The notes under the pieces were generated by a model. The model did not search any database, had not been told where the DNA came from, and worked only from the letters and a program-made list of their open reading frames with translations. 64,000 bases of DNA, from positions 63,792,172 to 63,856,171 of the forward strand of contig CM056744.1 of NCBI GenBank assembly GCA_029851415.1, given 5' to 3'. Below are positions 21,078-32,092 of this stretch, in pieces. The translations under genes were made by a program, and so were the position numbers. The DNA comes from Eretmocerus hayati. Taxonomy: Eukaryota; Arthropoda; Insecta; Hymenoptera; Aphelinidae. Each line of letters begins with the position of its first letter. The stretch's first letter is position 1.

Positions 21078-21581
21078 GTGCAGTGTTTGGCCCTGTTTCA
21101 TACAGCTTGTTTAGAGTTGCTCCCCGCGAACGCACCCACATCCCGTTGTTACTTCTGTCTCTCTTTCATAACCGAGAGCGCCAATCATTGGCTCCTGCCT
21201 TCTGCTAGTTCGACAGAACCGCTCGCCCACTCAGAGCACGTGAGCCCTCCATTCAAGATCTCCGTTTCGAAGCGACCACGATCATCATCTTTGTCGGTCG
21301 ATCTCGAGCCCACATCAAAGGTGCGCTGCGTCAGACGCGATTTATACCAGCCCCCTTTGCCCGTCATCTCTTCCATGGCTTCAAAAAATGATTTTGTTGC
21401 ATTTGCAGACGACCCAAACACGCCACCGTATATAACAGCGCTGTATGCCTATTTGATGACAGCTACCTTGTCCGGGGTGAGAGAGCTGCGTACCGAATTC
21501 AACTATGGAAATTATGATTTCTCAAATCATAATTTCATATTAAAATATTTGAATTTTCTGAAAAAATTAATTTATTCTTAA
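21078..21581 (+). CDS. Unrecognised ORF, 167 codons (hypothetical)
   Basis: An ORF without known domains. An internal ATG at 21375 would start MASKNDFVAFADDPNTPPY and leave about 68 residues, ending in an Asn/Phe-rich AT-rich tail. GC content drops sharply from about 21490, which suggests a junction between two unrelated sequences, so the tail may not belong. It could be the 5' end of a degraded retrotransposon ORF or chance. I assign no function. Confidence 0.2.
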   Translation: MQCLALFHTACLELLPANAPTSRCYFCLSFITESANHWLLPSASSTEPLAHSEHVSPPFKISVSKRPRSSSLSVDLEPTSKVRCVRRDLYQPPLPVISSMASKNDFVAFADDPNTPPYITALYAYLMTATLSGVRELRTEFNYGNYDFSNHNFILKYLNFLKKLIYS

Positions 21582-21835
21582 TCTCAATGAATTTGAAGAT
21601 GATCAATTGATGATTATTAAGATATGATTATTTACATGAATTTGATATATTCCAATTAAAAAATCATATAAACCATAAATTAACCAGCGCCAATCTATGG
21701 TATTCTCTTGCTGATCTCAATTCCATGATTTTCCTCTTTATTTCCTCTTCTATTCGTTTCTTGTATCGGCTTCTCCATTCTCCTATCGAGTCCTCACCTC
21801 TGTGTTCTCTGGTTTGTTTTCCACAGCTCTCCACA

Positions 21836-22400
21836 TCAGTGTTTCTAGATCACACAGAATGCCGTGCATGCGCAGAGCGCCCGTCACTCGCATTCGCCGA
21901 AGGCTTTCGTGGCGACGCTCGCTCGCTTTGAATCGCGCCCCGCCTTCAACATTCTTCACTCGCGTTGATTATCGAAGAAAATGTCTCAAATCACCGCGGT
22001 TTTTAATTTTCTCCACGAATCTCATCAGATTGATGCAATTACAGCACTAATTACAACCCAAGCCCCCTCTGGGGGCTAGCAGCTTATATAGTGGCTTGAG
22101 TCTATCACAGCTATGGTTGCTTCGGTAGCCGAGTGGGCTAAATGCTCGCATCACGCGCTTGCATTTCGCGCCGAGCGTGGGTTCGAGCCCCACTCGGGAC
22201 AATTTTTCTCTCTTCCGACAATCTTTTCATTGACTAAATACGAACCCTGTACGACAACTTTTAAAAACTCGGAAATTTCCCGGAAAATTTTTGATTTTTC
22301 TTATCATGTAAGTATCAGGTGTTCCAAAATTTATGATAAAGGAGGGGATGAGGTCATCTCCTCAATATTATATCATATTTCAGACTCAATAATATTACCA
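21836..22400 (+). repeat. 560-bp dispersed repeat with tRNA-like sequence, copy 1
   Basis: This segment recurs in opposite orientation at 28722-29283 with moderate divergence. It holds a GCCCCCTCTGGGGGC hairpin at about 22062, a TATATA at about 22086, and a tRNA-like sequence at 22117-22203. A shared 70-codon frame (SRSHRMPC... to LMQLQH) is open in both copies but ends within 22050 and resembles no known protein. Confidence 0.75.
22117..22203 (+). tRNA. tRNA-like sequence (Ser/Leu type, likely pseudogene or SINE head)
   Basis: An A box TAGCCGAGTGGG is at 22126 and a B box GGTTCGAGCCC at 22180, with a GTGGG/CCCAC T-stem. The D-arm GCCGAGTGG and the long distance between boxes fit class II tRNAs (Ser, Leu). 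The acceptor arms pair poorly (one mismatch and three wobbles), so a functional tRNA is doubtful. The second copy in the window argues for a mobile, Pol III-transcribed unit. Confidence 0.55.
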
Positions 22401-22794
22401 AAATACGCTGCTAAAAGAGTTTAGCAGAATGCTTTCTCATCGCGATTGAAGGAGTCAACTAATTACATATTACTCGTTGAAAAATCCCATATATTAATTT
22501 GTTACAATGATCAATTCTCCTTATTGGATTTGTATTAAGATATTTATTCATTCAAAATATCGATATTATCAAATAATAAACTTCATAAAATAATTATTCT
22601 AATGGATAATAGATAATTCTTCTATCAATTTCATATACTCTTCCAAAATTCCAGTCATTAATATTTCCATCAAATTATTCCGCAGTAAAATCTCATCAGC
22701 ACGATAATTTCTCATCAGCGATTCTCTACCAGAACAGATTGTTGATGCGTATGCTGTCGCTAACAGACCGAAGTACTAGAATCAAACTGTTTTT
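22401..22794. other. No gene; AT-rich
   Basis: AT-rich sequence. A palindromic CTGCTAAAAGAGTTTAGCAG at about 22409 is the only structure; a related GCATTCTGCTGATC...TTTAGCAG occurs near 47100. Confidence 0.5.
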
Positions 22795-25250
22795 GAGTAC
22801 GTCCATGTCAAATTCAAACGGTTTCTGCAGCTATTTTTTTAAAATTCCCATACCATTTTTTTTCGACGTGGGGTACCAAAATAGGATGTTCCCTATAGTT
22901 TGTAGATCCAAAATAGTATATTACGTAACAAGTGCGAGAAGGTCAATTTCCGCACAAGTTGCCAAACGAGTGCGAGAAGTAACGTGTGCGGAAACTTCTC
23001 GCACGTGTTGCGTATACTATTTTTTGCAACTGTGCGCGAAGTTGTAATTAAATGCACCACTGTCCGAGCGAGATTATCTTGGAAACGAAGTTCTCAAGAA
23101 AGGCCAGTTTCAGAGGAATGACGTGACATCATATTTTGGAACTGTGCGTGAATGAAAATGCATTAAAGCGAGAAGTTACATTTACGCACACTTCACCAGT
23201 GCATAAATGTAAAACTGTGCGAGAAGTCATTCACGCATTACTTCTCGCACTGTAAATAATGAAGAGAAGTCTCATTTTTTTACAACTTCGCGCACACAGT
23301 TGCAAAAAATTTTTTTTGTCTCAGATAGGCCTACAAGAGTGATTTTACCGAAAAATCAAAAATTGAATCTATCCTACCGTATTTTGCTCGTAACTCTTGA
23401 TTGCTTTGACCAATTTGGATTTTCCAAAAAGCATTTGAAAATTGACTCTGAAAGCTATCGATAAACCACTAGTAAACCTCTCCTAGTTGTTTTTTGAACA
23501 TCCGAAAGCTGAAATACTCAAAAATCACTGTTTGGCCCATAACTTTTTTGACGTATATTTTGATTTTTTTTATTCCAGTTTTTTTCGATTTGTATAGTAA
23601 TAAACCACCTGCAAAGAAATTTTCAGCCATTATTTTTACTTTTGGGGCCTCCTAGAGCTGTTTAAGTGCGCAAAACCATCCCAAAAACTCGAAAAATGCG
23701 TTTTTACCTCGTTCAACTTTCTCGGTCGACCTCGCAACTAATTTCATTGTGTTTGCAAGACTATTTCACCTCAGAAATGACTGTTCTGAGTATTTTTTTA
23801 GTGTAACAGATGCTCAGATTCGTAGAAATTTATTTCAAAAGCAAATCTTTATTCAATAATTAGCATCTCCTGCGCATGCGTTGTTCTCTGCGTCTCTGAA
23901 AATATTTCCAATCCATAGCTGGTTCAATTTCCTTCAGAAAAACTTCTTGCTGAAGTCAATTTCATGCCATAGAACCGGAGCTACAGCTGTCAAACTGAAA
24001 AGAAATGTCTCAGGTATCAAATCCGTGAGCCTGGAGAAAGATTGTCGGTCTCGTCTGCCGGTTGAAGCGTGTATTTCCGCTTCTACTCCATCAAATTAAC
24101 TTCAACAAGGGGTCATTTTGAAGGAAATTGAGTCAGCTACCGATCTGAATCATTTTTGAAGCACCAAAATCATTTGCTTGCGCAGAAACTTCACAATCGT
24201 CTGATCAGAATCGGAAAAAATTGCTGGCAATGATTCGTTAGATTCGAATTTCTCGTGCATGCAAATGATTTTCGAGCTTCAAAAATGATCCAGATCGACA
24301 GCTGACTCAATTTCCTTCAAAATGACCCCCTGTTGAAAATAATTTGATGGAGTAGAAGCGGAAATACACGCTTCAACCGGCAGACGAGACCGACAATCTT
24401 TCTCCAGGCTCACGGATTTGATACCTGAGACATTTCTTTTCAGTTTGACAGCTGTAGCTCCGGTTCTACTGCATGAAAATGACTTCAGCAAGAGGTTTTT
24501 TTGAAGGAAATTGAACCAGCTATCGATTGAAAACATTTTCGGAGACGTGGAGAACAACGCATGCGCAGGAGATGCTAAATATTGAATAAAAGTTTGCTTT
24601 TGAAATAAATTTTTACGAATCTGAGCATCTGTTACACTAAAAAAATACTCAGGACAGTCATTTCTGAGGTGAAACAGTCTTGCAAACACAATGAAATTAA
24701 TTGCGAGGTCGCCCGAGAAAATTGAACGAGGTAAAAACGCATTTTTCGAGTTTTTGAGATGGTTTTGCGCACTTAAACAGCTCTAGGAGGCCCCAAAAGT
24801 AAAAATAATGGCTGAAAATTCCTTTGCAGGTAGTTTATTACTATACAAATCGAAAAAAATGAAATAAAAAAAATCAAAATATACGTCAAAAAAGTTATGA
24901 GCCAAACAGTGATTTTTGAGTATTTCAGCTTTCGGATGTTCAAAAAACAACTGGGAGAGGTTTTACTAGTGGTTAATCGATAGCTTTCAAAGTAACCTTT
25001 CAAATGCTTTTTGGAAAATCCGAATTGGTCATAGCAATCAAAAGTTACGAGCAAAATACGGTAGGATAGTTTCAATTTCCGATTTTTCGGTAAAATCACT
25101 CTTGTCGGCCTATCTGAGACAAAAAAATTTTTTTGGATCTACAAACTATAGGAAACATCTTATTTTGGTACCTCACGTTGAAAAAAAATGGTATGGAAAT
25201 TTTAAAAAAAATAGCTGCAGAAACCGTTTGAATTTGACATAGACGTACTC
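22795..25250. mobile_element. Large foldback element with nested insertion
   Basis: The left arm 22795-24178 is matched by the right arm 24259-25250 in reverse complement, around an 80-bp loop. The outer ends are GAGTACGTC and GACGTACTC. The left arm is longer because about 390 bp (22914-23305) were inserted between GATCCAAAA and the following A/T run, which are adjacent in the right arm. A 72-codon frame is preserved in both arms (23881-24099 plus, and within 24279-24689 minus) but resembles no known protein. Confidence 0.87.
22914..23305. mobile_element. Nested insertion made of two palindromes with GTGCGAGAAG motifs
   Basis: The first palindrome pairs TAGTATATTACGTAACA (22914) with TGTTGCGTATACTA (to 23019). 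The second pairs TTGCAACTGTGCGCGAAGTT (23024) with its complement ending about 23304. GTGCGAGAAG or its complement CTTCTCGCAC occurs repeatedly. The absence of this block from the opposite arm of the host palindrome shows that it is an insertion. Confidence 0.75.
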
Positions 25251-26094
25251 TTTTGCACGTTCTTGAATACTTCAAAATCATCTCCCAGTACAGGATACCA
25301 TTTTTTGATGAAATCCCTTCCTTTTCCATAGAAAATGACTCAATAAATCGTACGAAATACTAAAAAAGGGACACAAGAAATGAGGGATAGAAAGAATATC
25401 TAGGAAATGGATTCTGTTTCCCGGAGATAAGCAAATCAAAATGATTAGAATGTGCAGAAAGTTGGTTATGAAATATATGATTAACAGAAAGAATGTTATA
25501 TATTTGGTTCACTAAAATGTGAATCAGGCATGAGTATTCTGAGCTGTAGATGATATTTGAATTGAAAAGGAATTATTCATGGCGACTATATTGGAAATGA
25601 GGACGATCGGTTCTAAGAAAATCAAGTAAAATTGAGTATTTTTCTACAAATTCGTTAGTTGAAAAATAATTTATGGAGTGTACATTCAAATTAGCCTTCG
25701 ATGGAACAGAGTGAAGAGAACGTGGAGTTCGTTATTAATTCACATCAATGCGACAAATCGATTGGTTAATACAGAAATTTGGTTGAGAGATGATTAGATT
25801 AGGGGAGGAAGCAATTAACTGTCGGCGAACGTCAGAATTGGAATAAAAATGTCTCATTTGGAACGGAAAATTTCGAGATCCATGTGACAAACTCTTTTGA
25901 GATTCCGTAGGTATATCCTGGAGACTCTCATAATGATGCCAGTGAATTTTGAGCTTGATCGCAAGAGTATTCTCTGACTTGTGAAGTATTTAATAAGAAA
26001 TTCGAAAACTTTTCGAAAGAAGCACATCTCATGAATGATTTGTACTTCATTCTACTGTATGGAAAAAATTTCGAGGAGGTGATTTAGATGTTTC
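25251..26094. other. No gene; AT-rich
   Basis: No ORF or RNA signal. A single copy of the ATCGATTGGTT motif occurs at about 25757, shared with the element at 26095. Confidence 0.5.
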
Positions 26095-26244
26095 TCGACG
26101 TGCTGAATCGATTGGTTGATACGGAATTTTGTTAAATTGTGATTATCAAGGTCTCACAGCCCGACGCAACAGATATATGAAGATGCTGGAATGAAACGAG
26201 CCCCAATCGAAATTCCGTATCAACCAATCGATCCAGCACGTCGA
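26095..26244. mobile_element. Short MITE with about 35-bp terminal inverted repeats
   Basis: TCGACGTGCTGAATCGATTG at 26095 and its continuation to 26129 are mirrored at 26210-26244, with about 80 bp between. One mismatch separates the ends (TGAATCG versus TGGATCG). There is no coding capacity. Confidence 0.75.
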
Positions 26245-26708
26245 AGAACGTGTAAACTAACCGCTCCATATTCTTGAGGGGGAAGGAGACAATATTCCTA
26301 GTTTTTGAGATAGGAAAAAATTACAGATAAATGAAGAAAAATTCATAAGTATGAAAGTAATCATTGGGGGGCAGTGAAGATCTAGCATTCCTATCTAGAG
26401 ACGCCTCCGAACATGGCATTGAATTTCAGGACGATCTATCGAACCATTGAGGAGTTTCGCTGATCGATAGAAAACAACATACATACACACAGACACGGAT
26501 AGAGGGCTCAAAAGATAGGGTTGTACTAATTTTGTAAGGGCTTATAAAGGAAAACTGTGACCTACATTAGATAGATCTTGGCAAAAGGAAGAGAACTGTA
26601 CAAATTTCATGTATTCAAGAGCTTCACTGAAGGAGAAGAAAAATTTTTTGGGAGAAATTTGACGAAAATTGACCTGGCACCAAATGAATGCTTTCTCTTT
26701 TGAGAAAG
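26245..26708. other. No gene recognised
   Basis: AT-rich DNA with a short CATACATACACACAGACACGG simple-sequence stretch near 26480; no ORF that I can support. Confidence 0.5.
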
Positions 26709-27806
26709 CAAAAACCACACACAAGCGACGAAATATCCGAAATAAGCGAATAATTAAACGACAGTCAAACAAAGCGCGTGCTAAGCTAATAGAATGGCCA
26801 TTTCGAACCGTAGCTAATTGAATCGGTGTTATTGATGCCAATCGGTCAATTCTTGATCAATTTGGACGTATTTCGGCCCATTCTTTAGATATTTGATATG
26901 GCTAGTTGTCCAAATGATTCATACCACGGAAATAATTGAATTGGAATTTTGGGAATCAAAAATTATTGAAGGAGTCAGAATCCTTGTGTCTAAATTTCCA
27001 ATCGATTATCGTTCGAGTACAGCTATCAGTGTAATATTGAAGATACTTTATCAGTTCTATTTATCGTAAAAAGTTCTTCTCTCGATGATAGAATAGTTAT
27101 GTAAATGATACTTGGGGAATTTTGACAGAATTCAGAAGTTTTATTATTGGTCATTCTCTAACAATGACAAAAATAAGAAGATCACTTAGAATTATCTCAA
27201 CAATTTGTGCCGAATTATTCACATGAAAGAATAACCCAAGGCGAGCTCTTCGCCTTTCGGATCGCTTGACTCGGCTGCAGGCATCTTGGAAACCGGGTTT
27301 TCAGGAAATTAACGGGCTAATCGGTTCTAGGATGTGCGTCAAAACGATTGGGCTCTTGGCTTCCCAATACTCTAGTTGTTGGTCGATACATACTGCGAAT
27401 TCGTGAACAGCTGATATTGTGAGTTTACTCTCTAAACTCTTATTGAATATTATCGTGTGCATTAAAATAACCGATGCAATGCTAGACTTCTGAATCATAT
27501 TAGACTAATGCATCGGCATAATGCTATTGGCAATCATAATACCGTGCTTATTAGGAAACTATAATCGGAACTCACAAACGATCACATCGGCATATAAATG
27601 TTTCATATCAGGTTTTTTCAGAAAATTTTCGGGAAAACTCTCGGCACAAATCGTGGAGACAATTCTGAGTGATCTTCTTATTTTCGTTATTGTTAGAGAT
27701 GCTCAATAATAAAACTCCTGAACTCTGTCAAAATTTCCCAATCATCATTTACATGACGGTTCTATCACCAAGAAAAGAACTTTTTATGATGAATAGAACT
27801 GATAAA

Positions 27807-27989
27807 TGTTATGATTTTATCCTCCTTTATGCACTGAATAAAAAGTGCGGCCGCCGGGAAACGATCCGGCGACCTCTTGATCAAGAGTCTGACACGCTGT
27901 TGACTGAGCTAGTCCGGCCACACCAAGCGGCGGTCCTTATATGCGATACACTTGAAGTGCGGGCGCCTGTGTAGCTTGCGCCCGTAACA
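27807..27989 (-). repeat. TRIM LTR, left copy (3' LTR in element orientation)
   Basis: Identical in length to the right copy. In element orientation it starts TGTTACGGGCGC and contains a TATA-like CATATAAGG, then the tRNA-like segment, then an A-rich end ATAACA. Confidence 0.9.
27845..27922 (-). tRNA. tRNA-like sequence inside TRIM LTR, second copy
   Basis: Same as the copy in the other LTR, with the A box at 27902-27911 and B box at 27857-27867 on the minus strand. The terminal stem remains pairable through a compensating U-G pair. Confidence 0.58.
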
Positions 27990-28193
27990 CACCCGCTGGG
28001 CAGAGTTGACGATGTCCTCATCGTCTGAACTTCATGTCATTGACTTCTTATTGTTGTCTATGCAGATCCCGAGTCCATCTTGTCGGTGCAGCAGATCTAC
28101 GCGTGGGCAGCGCCACCGAATTATCATTGCTGATTATCCTCCGAGTACACAGTCCGCTTGTGAGCGGGGTTCGTTCCGCTTTCTGACACCAGT

Positions 28194-28376
28194 TGTTATG
28201 ATTTTTTTCTCCTTTATGCACTGAATAAAAAGTGTGGCCGCCGGGAAACGATCCGGCGACCTCTTGATCAAGAGTCCGACACGCTGTTGACTGAGCTAGT
28301 CCGGCCGCAACAAGTGGCGGTCCTTATATGCAATAGACTTGAAGTGCGGGCGCCTGTGTAGCTCGCGCCCGTAACA
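28194..28376 (-). repeat. TRIM LTR, right copy (5' LTR in element orientation)
   Basis: It is followed on the minus strand by a dinucleotide and then the tRNA-Leu-type primer-binding site. A TATA-like CATATAAGG is complementary to 28322-28330. Confidence 0.9.
28232..28309 (-). tRNA. tRNA-like sequence inside TRIM LTR
   Basis: On the minus strand an A box TAGCTCAGTC (28289-28298) and a B box GGATCGTTTCC (28254-28264) lie 24 bp apart, with a T-arm of GCCGG/CCGGC and complementary ends (GCGGCCG with CGGCCAC). The segment CTCTTGATC at the anticodon position resembles tRNA-Lys-CTT. The anticodon stem is poor and the T-loop is one base long, so it is a tRNA-derived, not functional, sequence. The other LTR has the same at 27845-27922. 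Confidence 0.6.
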
Positions 28377-28721
28377 TAAAGTATCTTCAATATTACAACG
28401 ATAGTTGTACTCAACGATAATCGATTGGAAATTCAGACACAAGGATTCTGACTTCTTCAATAATTTCTGATTCCCAAAATTTCAATTCAATTATTCACGT
28501 GGTATGAATCATTTGGACACCTAGCCATATCAAATATCCAGGGGATGAGCCGAAATACGCCCAAATTGATCAAGAATTGGCCGATAGGCATCAATAACAC
28601 CGGTTCAATTGACTACGGTTCGAAATGGCCATTCTATTAGCTTAGCACGCGCTTTGTTTGACTGTCGTTCAATTATTCGCTTATCTTGGATATTTTGTCG
28701 CTTGTGTGTGGTTTTTTTAGT

Positions 28722-29283
28722 GATATCATTGAGTCTAGAATATGATATGATATCAAGGAGATGACCTCATCCCCATCTGTACCATCAATTTTGAAACACC
28801 TGATACTGACAAAATGAGAAAAATCAAGAATTTTCCAGAAAATCTTCGAGTTTTTGAAAGTTGTCGTACAGGGCTCATATTGAGTCAATGAAGAGATTGT
28901 CGAAAGAAAAGAAAATTGTCTCGAGTGGGGCTCGAACCCACGCTCGACGCAAAATGCAAGCGCGTGACGCGAGCATTTAGTCCACTCGGCTACCGAAGCA
29001 ACCATAGCTGTGATAGACTCAAGCCACTATATAAGTTGCTAGCCCCCAGAGGGGGCTTGGGTTGTAATTAGTGCTGTAATTGCATCAATTTGATGGGATT
29101 CGTGGAGAAAATTGAAAACCGTGGTGATTTGAGACATTTTCTCCGATAATCAACGCGAATGAAGAATGTTGAAGGCGTGGCGCGATTCAAAACGAGCGAG
29201 CGTCGCCGCGAAAGCCATCGGCGAATGAGAGCGACGGGTGCTCTGCGCACGCACGGCATTCTGTGCGATCTAGAAACACTGCT
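28722..29283 (-). repeat. 560-bp dispersed repeat with tRNA-like sequence, copy 2
   Basis: Reverse-oriented homologue of 21836-22400. The tRNA-like part is complementary to 28919-29003, with B box GGGTTCGAGCCC at 28928-28939 and A box in TAGCCGAGTGG. It abuts the palindrome at 26709-28716 on one side and a LINE remnant on the other. Confidence 0.75.
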
Positions 29284-30589
29284 CCACATTTCCCTTTTAT
29301 GGAAGTTTTTTTCATTTCTTCCCCCCAATTCGTCTCCATTCTCGTGTGTCCATTTCCCTCATGCATTCTTTTAGCATCACCTCGTTTTCGGTTCCTTTTC
29401 TGACTCTTTCCTGGTACTTGAGCGCCCTTAGGCCGGCTTCTATGCTGATGTTTCCAGCTCCCGTTTCCTCCATCACTATATATCGTGGTGTGCACCTGTC
29501 TTATCCCAGGATCCAACGTATATACCTTGTTTGCATTGCCTGGAGTCTTTCCCTTTCCTTCCATCCCCATATTTTTACTCCATACATGAAAATGCTTTTT
29601 ACAAAGACGTTGAACATCGTCATTCTTCTGTTAAAATCTCCGCCGAATTTTCTCTTTCCAATTCCCCATATTTGCGCCATCACTGCCGCTGCTTTTCTGG
29701 TTGATTCCCTCATGTGTGCTTCAACTTTGTTATTTTTCATGAAAGTATACCCTAGATATTTGAATTGTTCCACTTCTTCTATCTTTTCTGTTTCCCATGT
29801 CCATTTCCTACTTCCTTTATTGCTATCTTTCCGGCTGAAAACTAGTACCTTTGACTTTTCGGCGTTGAGAGTCATCTCCTTCCTATCGAAGTATCTTTCT
29901 AGACTTTTCAGATTTCTTCTGAGCTCATTTTCTTCTGTTGCTAAGATTGCCAGATCATCTGCATATGCTAGTGTCCATATTTGACTCCTTCCCAGCTTGG
30001 CTCCTCCATTTCCTCTTTTCTTCAAATATTCCTCTACGTCCGCTATCATAATCAGGAAAAGGAGTGGGCTGAGTGGGCAACTCTCTCTCAGTCTCTTCTC
30101 AGTCCGGAATTTTCTCGTACATCCTTCTTCTGTCATAATTCTGCATGCTGTCTCTTCGTAGAGCTTCTCTATCATCGTTATGAGCCCCTCACTGATTTTG
30201 TACCCTCTCATGATTTGCCATAGCTTTCCTCTGTTTACCTTGTCGAACGCTGCTTTGAGGTCTGCGAAGAAGGCAAATAGTTTCCCGTTGTTCTTGTGTA
30301 TTTTTTTCTCTGCTATCGTCTTCAGAATATAGATATTTTTGATGCCATTTCTTCCCTTCCTGAATCCTGCTTGCGTTTTCGGCAGTATCCACAGTCATTC
30401 CACTTCTTCCCTTAGCCTCGCTTCCAAGATGATCGCCAAGATCTTGTATGCTGTGTCCATCAGTGTTATGCCTCTATGACATTCGCCTCTTTTCTTGCTT
30501 CCTTTCTTGTGGATCGGGAATATCCACCCTTCTTTCCATCCGTCTGGTATTTTCCCGTCATGATTTATCAAGATTGAAAACATATTCAT
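29284..30589 (-). pseudogene. Non-LTR retrotransposon reverse transcriptase, frameshifted
   Basis: Three minus-strand ORFs (30589-30395, 30398-30189, 30211-29501) and a tail to about 29290 form one broken reverse transcriptase. The first reads IPDGWKEGWIFPIHKKG and GITLMDTAYKILA, the usual start of a LINE RT domain. The large one has the catalytic YADD in TLAYADDLAIL (about 29947-29973), followed by LNAEKSKVLVFSR and FKYLGYTF. At least two frameshifts separate the pieces. The endonuclease is missing, so the copy is 5'-truncated. The clade is Jockey/I-like by general appearance; I cannot name the family. Confidence 0.85.
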
Positions 30590-30916
30590 TTTTTAAGGAA
30601 ATTTGAATATTTTAATATAAAATTATGATTCATTGAATCATAGATATATAAATAGTAGATATTTCAAATCAAATATATCACTTTATTTTATTTGAGAAGG
30701 ATATTCTTAATAACAATAAGATTATCGTTTTCATTCAATAGATTAATGTATTCAAATTTGAACAGTCATATTTCTCCAGAATGAAATATTTTAGTATTTA
30801 ATTCTTGTAATTCAAATACATATGTTTAAGTTGAATATCTATAGTGTTTATTCTTATTATTCTTGATTACTCCAATAATTATATTTTATTGTTTCGAATA
30901 TATATATATATATATA
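30590..30916. other. No gene; AT-rich with (TA)n
   Basis: Very AT-rich and ends in a (TA)n run at about 30898-30916, into which the next element is inserted. Confidence 0.5.
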
Positions 30917-32092
30917 TGTTACGGGCAATGTCCGATTTTGGGCATTGTCGACAATGCCCAGGGTGTTTCGGGCACCATAAAATGGCTCAGATTAAGCTTA
31001 GGAACCAAAAATTAGCTATCGAGTCTGGGTGAATATTTATCCTGCGGACCAAAAATGCTGAAAGGTTGAATCAATTTCGGCTGCTGCAATGATCTTTCAT
31101 GATTGGGTGTGAATAGAAATCACTTGCTTGACACAAGAGCATGTCTTCAAAGCTTATGAATACAGAGGGAGTTTGAAGAATGTGTAATACATTTTTGATC
31201 CATGCATCGAAATAATAAGAGAATACATCATACGATGAAATTATTATGACTCATAAATACAGTCAAAAAACACATTTCAAGTACATCCGATTCTATCAGA
31301 GTAGAATGAATCGCTTAGACTATTACGATTCGCTATCGACGCGTGACTACACTTCAAGTCGAACACTGGCCCGCGCGAGTTCTGGAGGCGTGTACACTGT
31401 GAGAATTTTTTTCGAAAACTTCCAACCAAATGGTTAAATGACACATGCAATGACCCGGCTCAATGAAAATTTTAACCATATGGTGGAAAATTCTACTAGC
31501 TGTATGGAAGACTAGGTTGAATTTTCAACCAAAATGCTGGAGTTTTCAGTTCATTAGCTAGTTAAATTTCTCAACAATTGTTTGAATTTCCTCGGAAAGA
31601 TTGTCCACAGTTTACTTATCACGCTTTGGATTGACTCGTGCAAGCATTGCAGCATTCTGAATAGGGTTATTCGCTAATTTATTTCTTACTAATTTGCGCA
31701 TTTTCAACCTGTTTTTGAATTTATTGAGCGAAACCCACAATTTTAGATGAGTTCCCAACCACCAAAGCCACAGAGAAGCGACTATGAAAAACCACATTGG
31801 TCCCAGTCGGGATTCGAGCCGCTTATCAGTGACATAAACGGATAAACCTTATGATTGAATGCATGAGGGTGAAACTAACACAAAATTGTAAAAGTCCGCC
31901 CAGTTCCTTGCTAGCTGATTCTTATTTGATGCCATCAAAATATCATGGCGCTCGGTAATGATTGACCGTGCCCGCAAAGCCTGAGGCATTGTCGACAATG
32001 CCCGGGCAATGTCCGAGATACACAATGAACGCGGACATTGCCCAACATATCCGAGCATTGTTGACATTGCCCGCAAATCGGACATTGCCCGT

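Larger units (their letters stand above)
27807..28376 (-). mobile_element. TRIM (terminal-repeat retrotransposon in miniature)
   Basis: Two direct LTRs of 183 bp (27807-27989 and 28194-28376) flank 204 bp of internal sequence without gag or pol. The LTRs run TGTTA...TAACA. On the minus strand, a primer-binding site TGGTGTCAGAA lies 2 nt after the first LTR (plus-strand 28181-28191) and matches the 3' end expected of tRNA-Leu, so transcription runs leftwards. TAAA lies on both sides (27803-27806, 28377-28380). The opposite arm of the surrounding palindrome has this site empty with a single TAAA, which proves the insertion. The LTRs differ at only a few positions. Confidence 0.92.
26709..28716. 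mobile_element. Foldback element, arms about 510 bp, interrupted by a TRIM
   Basis: The arm 26709-27217 pairs with 27637-28716, the latter split by a 570-bp TRIM at 27807-28376. The outer ends are AAAACCACACACAAGCGAC and its complement. The central 420 bp have no ORF of note. Arm divergence is moderate, with small indels. Confidence 0.83.

Noticed and set aside
29346..29984. 212-codon plus-strand ORF
   Set aside because: It is antisense to the reverse transcriptase fragment and is explained by its codon composition.
31805..31850. B-box-like GGCTCGAATCC on the minus strand, possible tRNA or SINE
   Set aside because: No convincing A box or cloverleaf pairing at the right distance.
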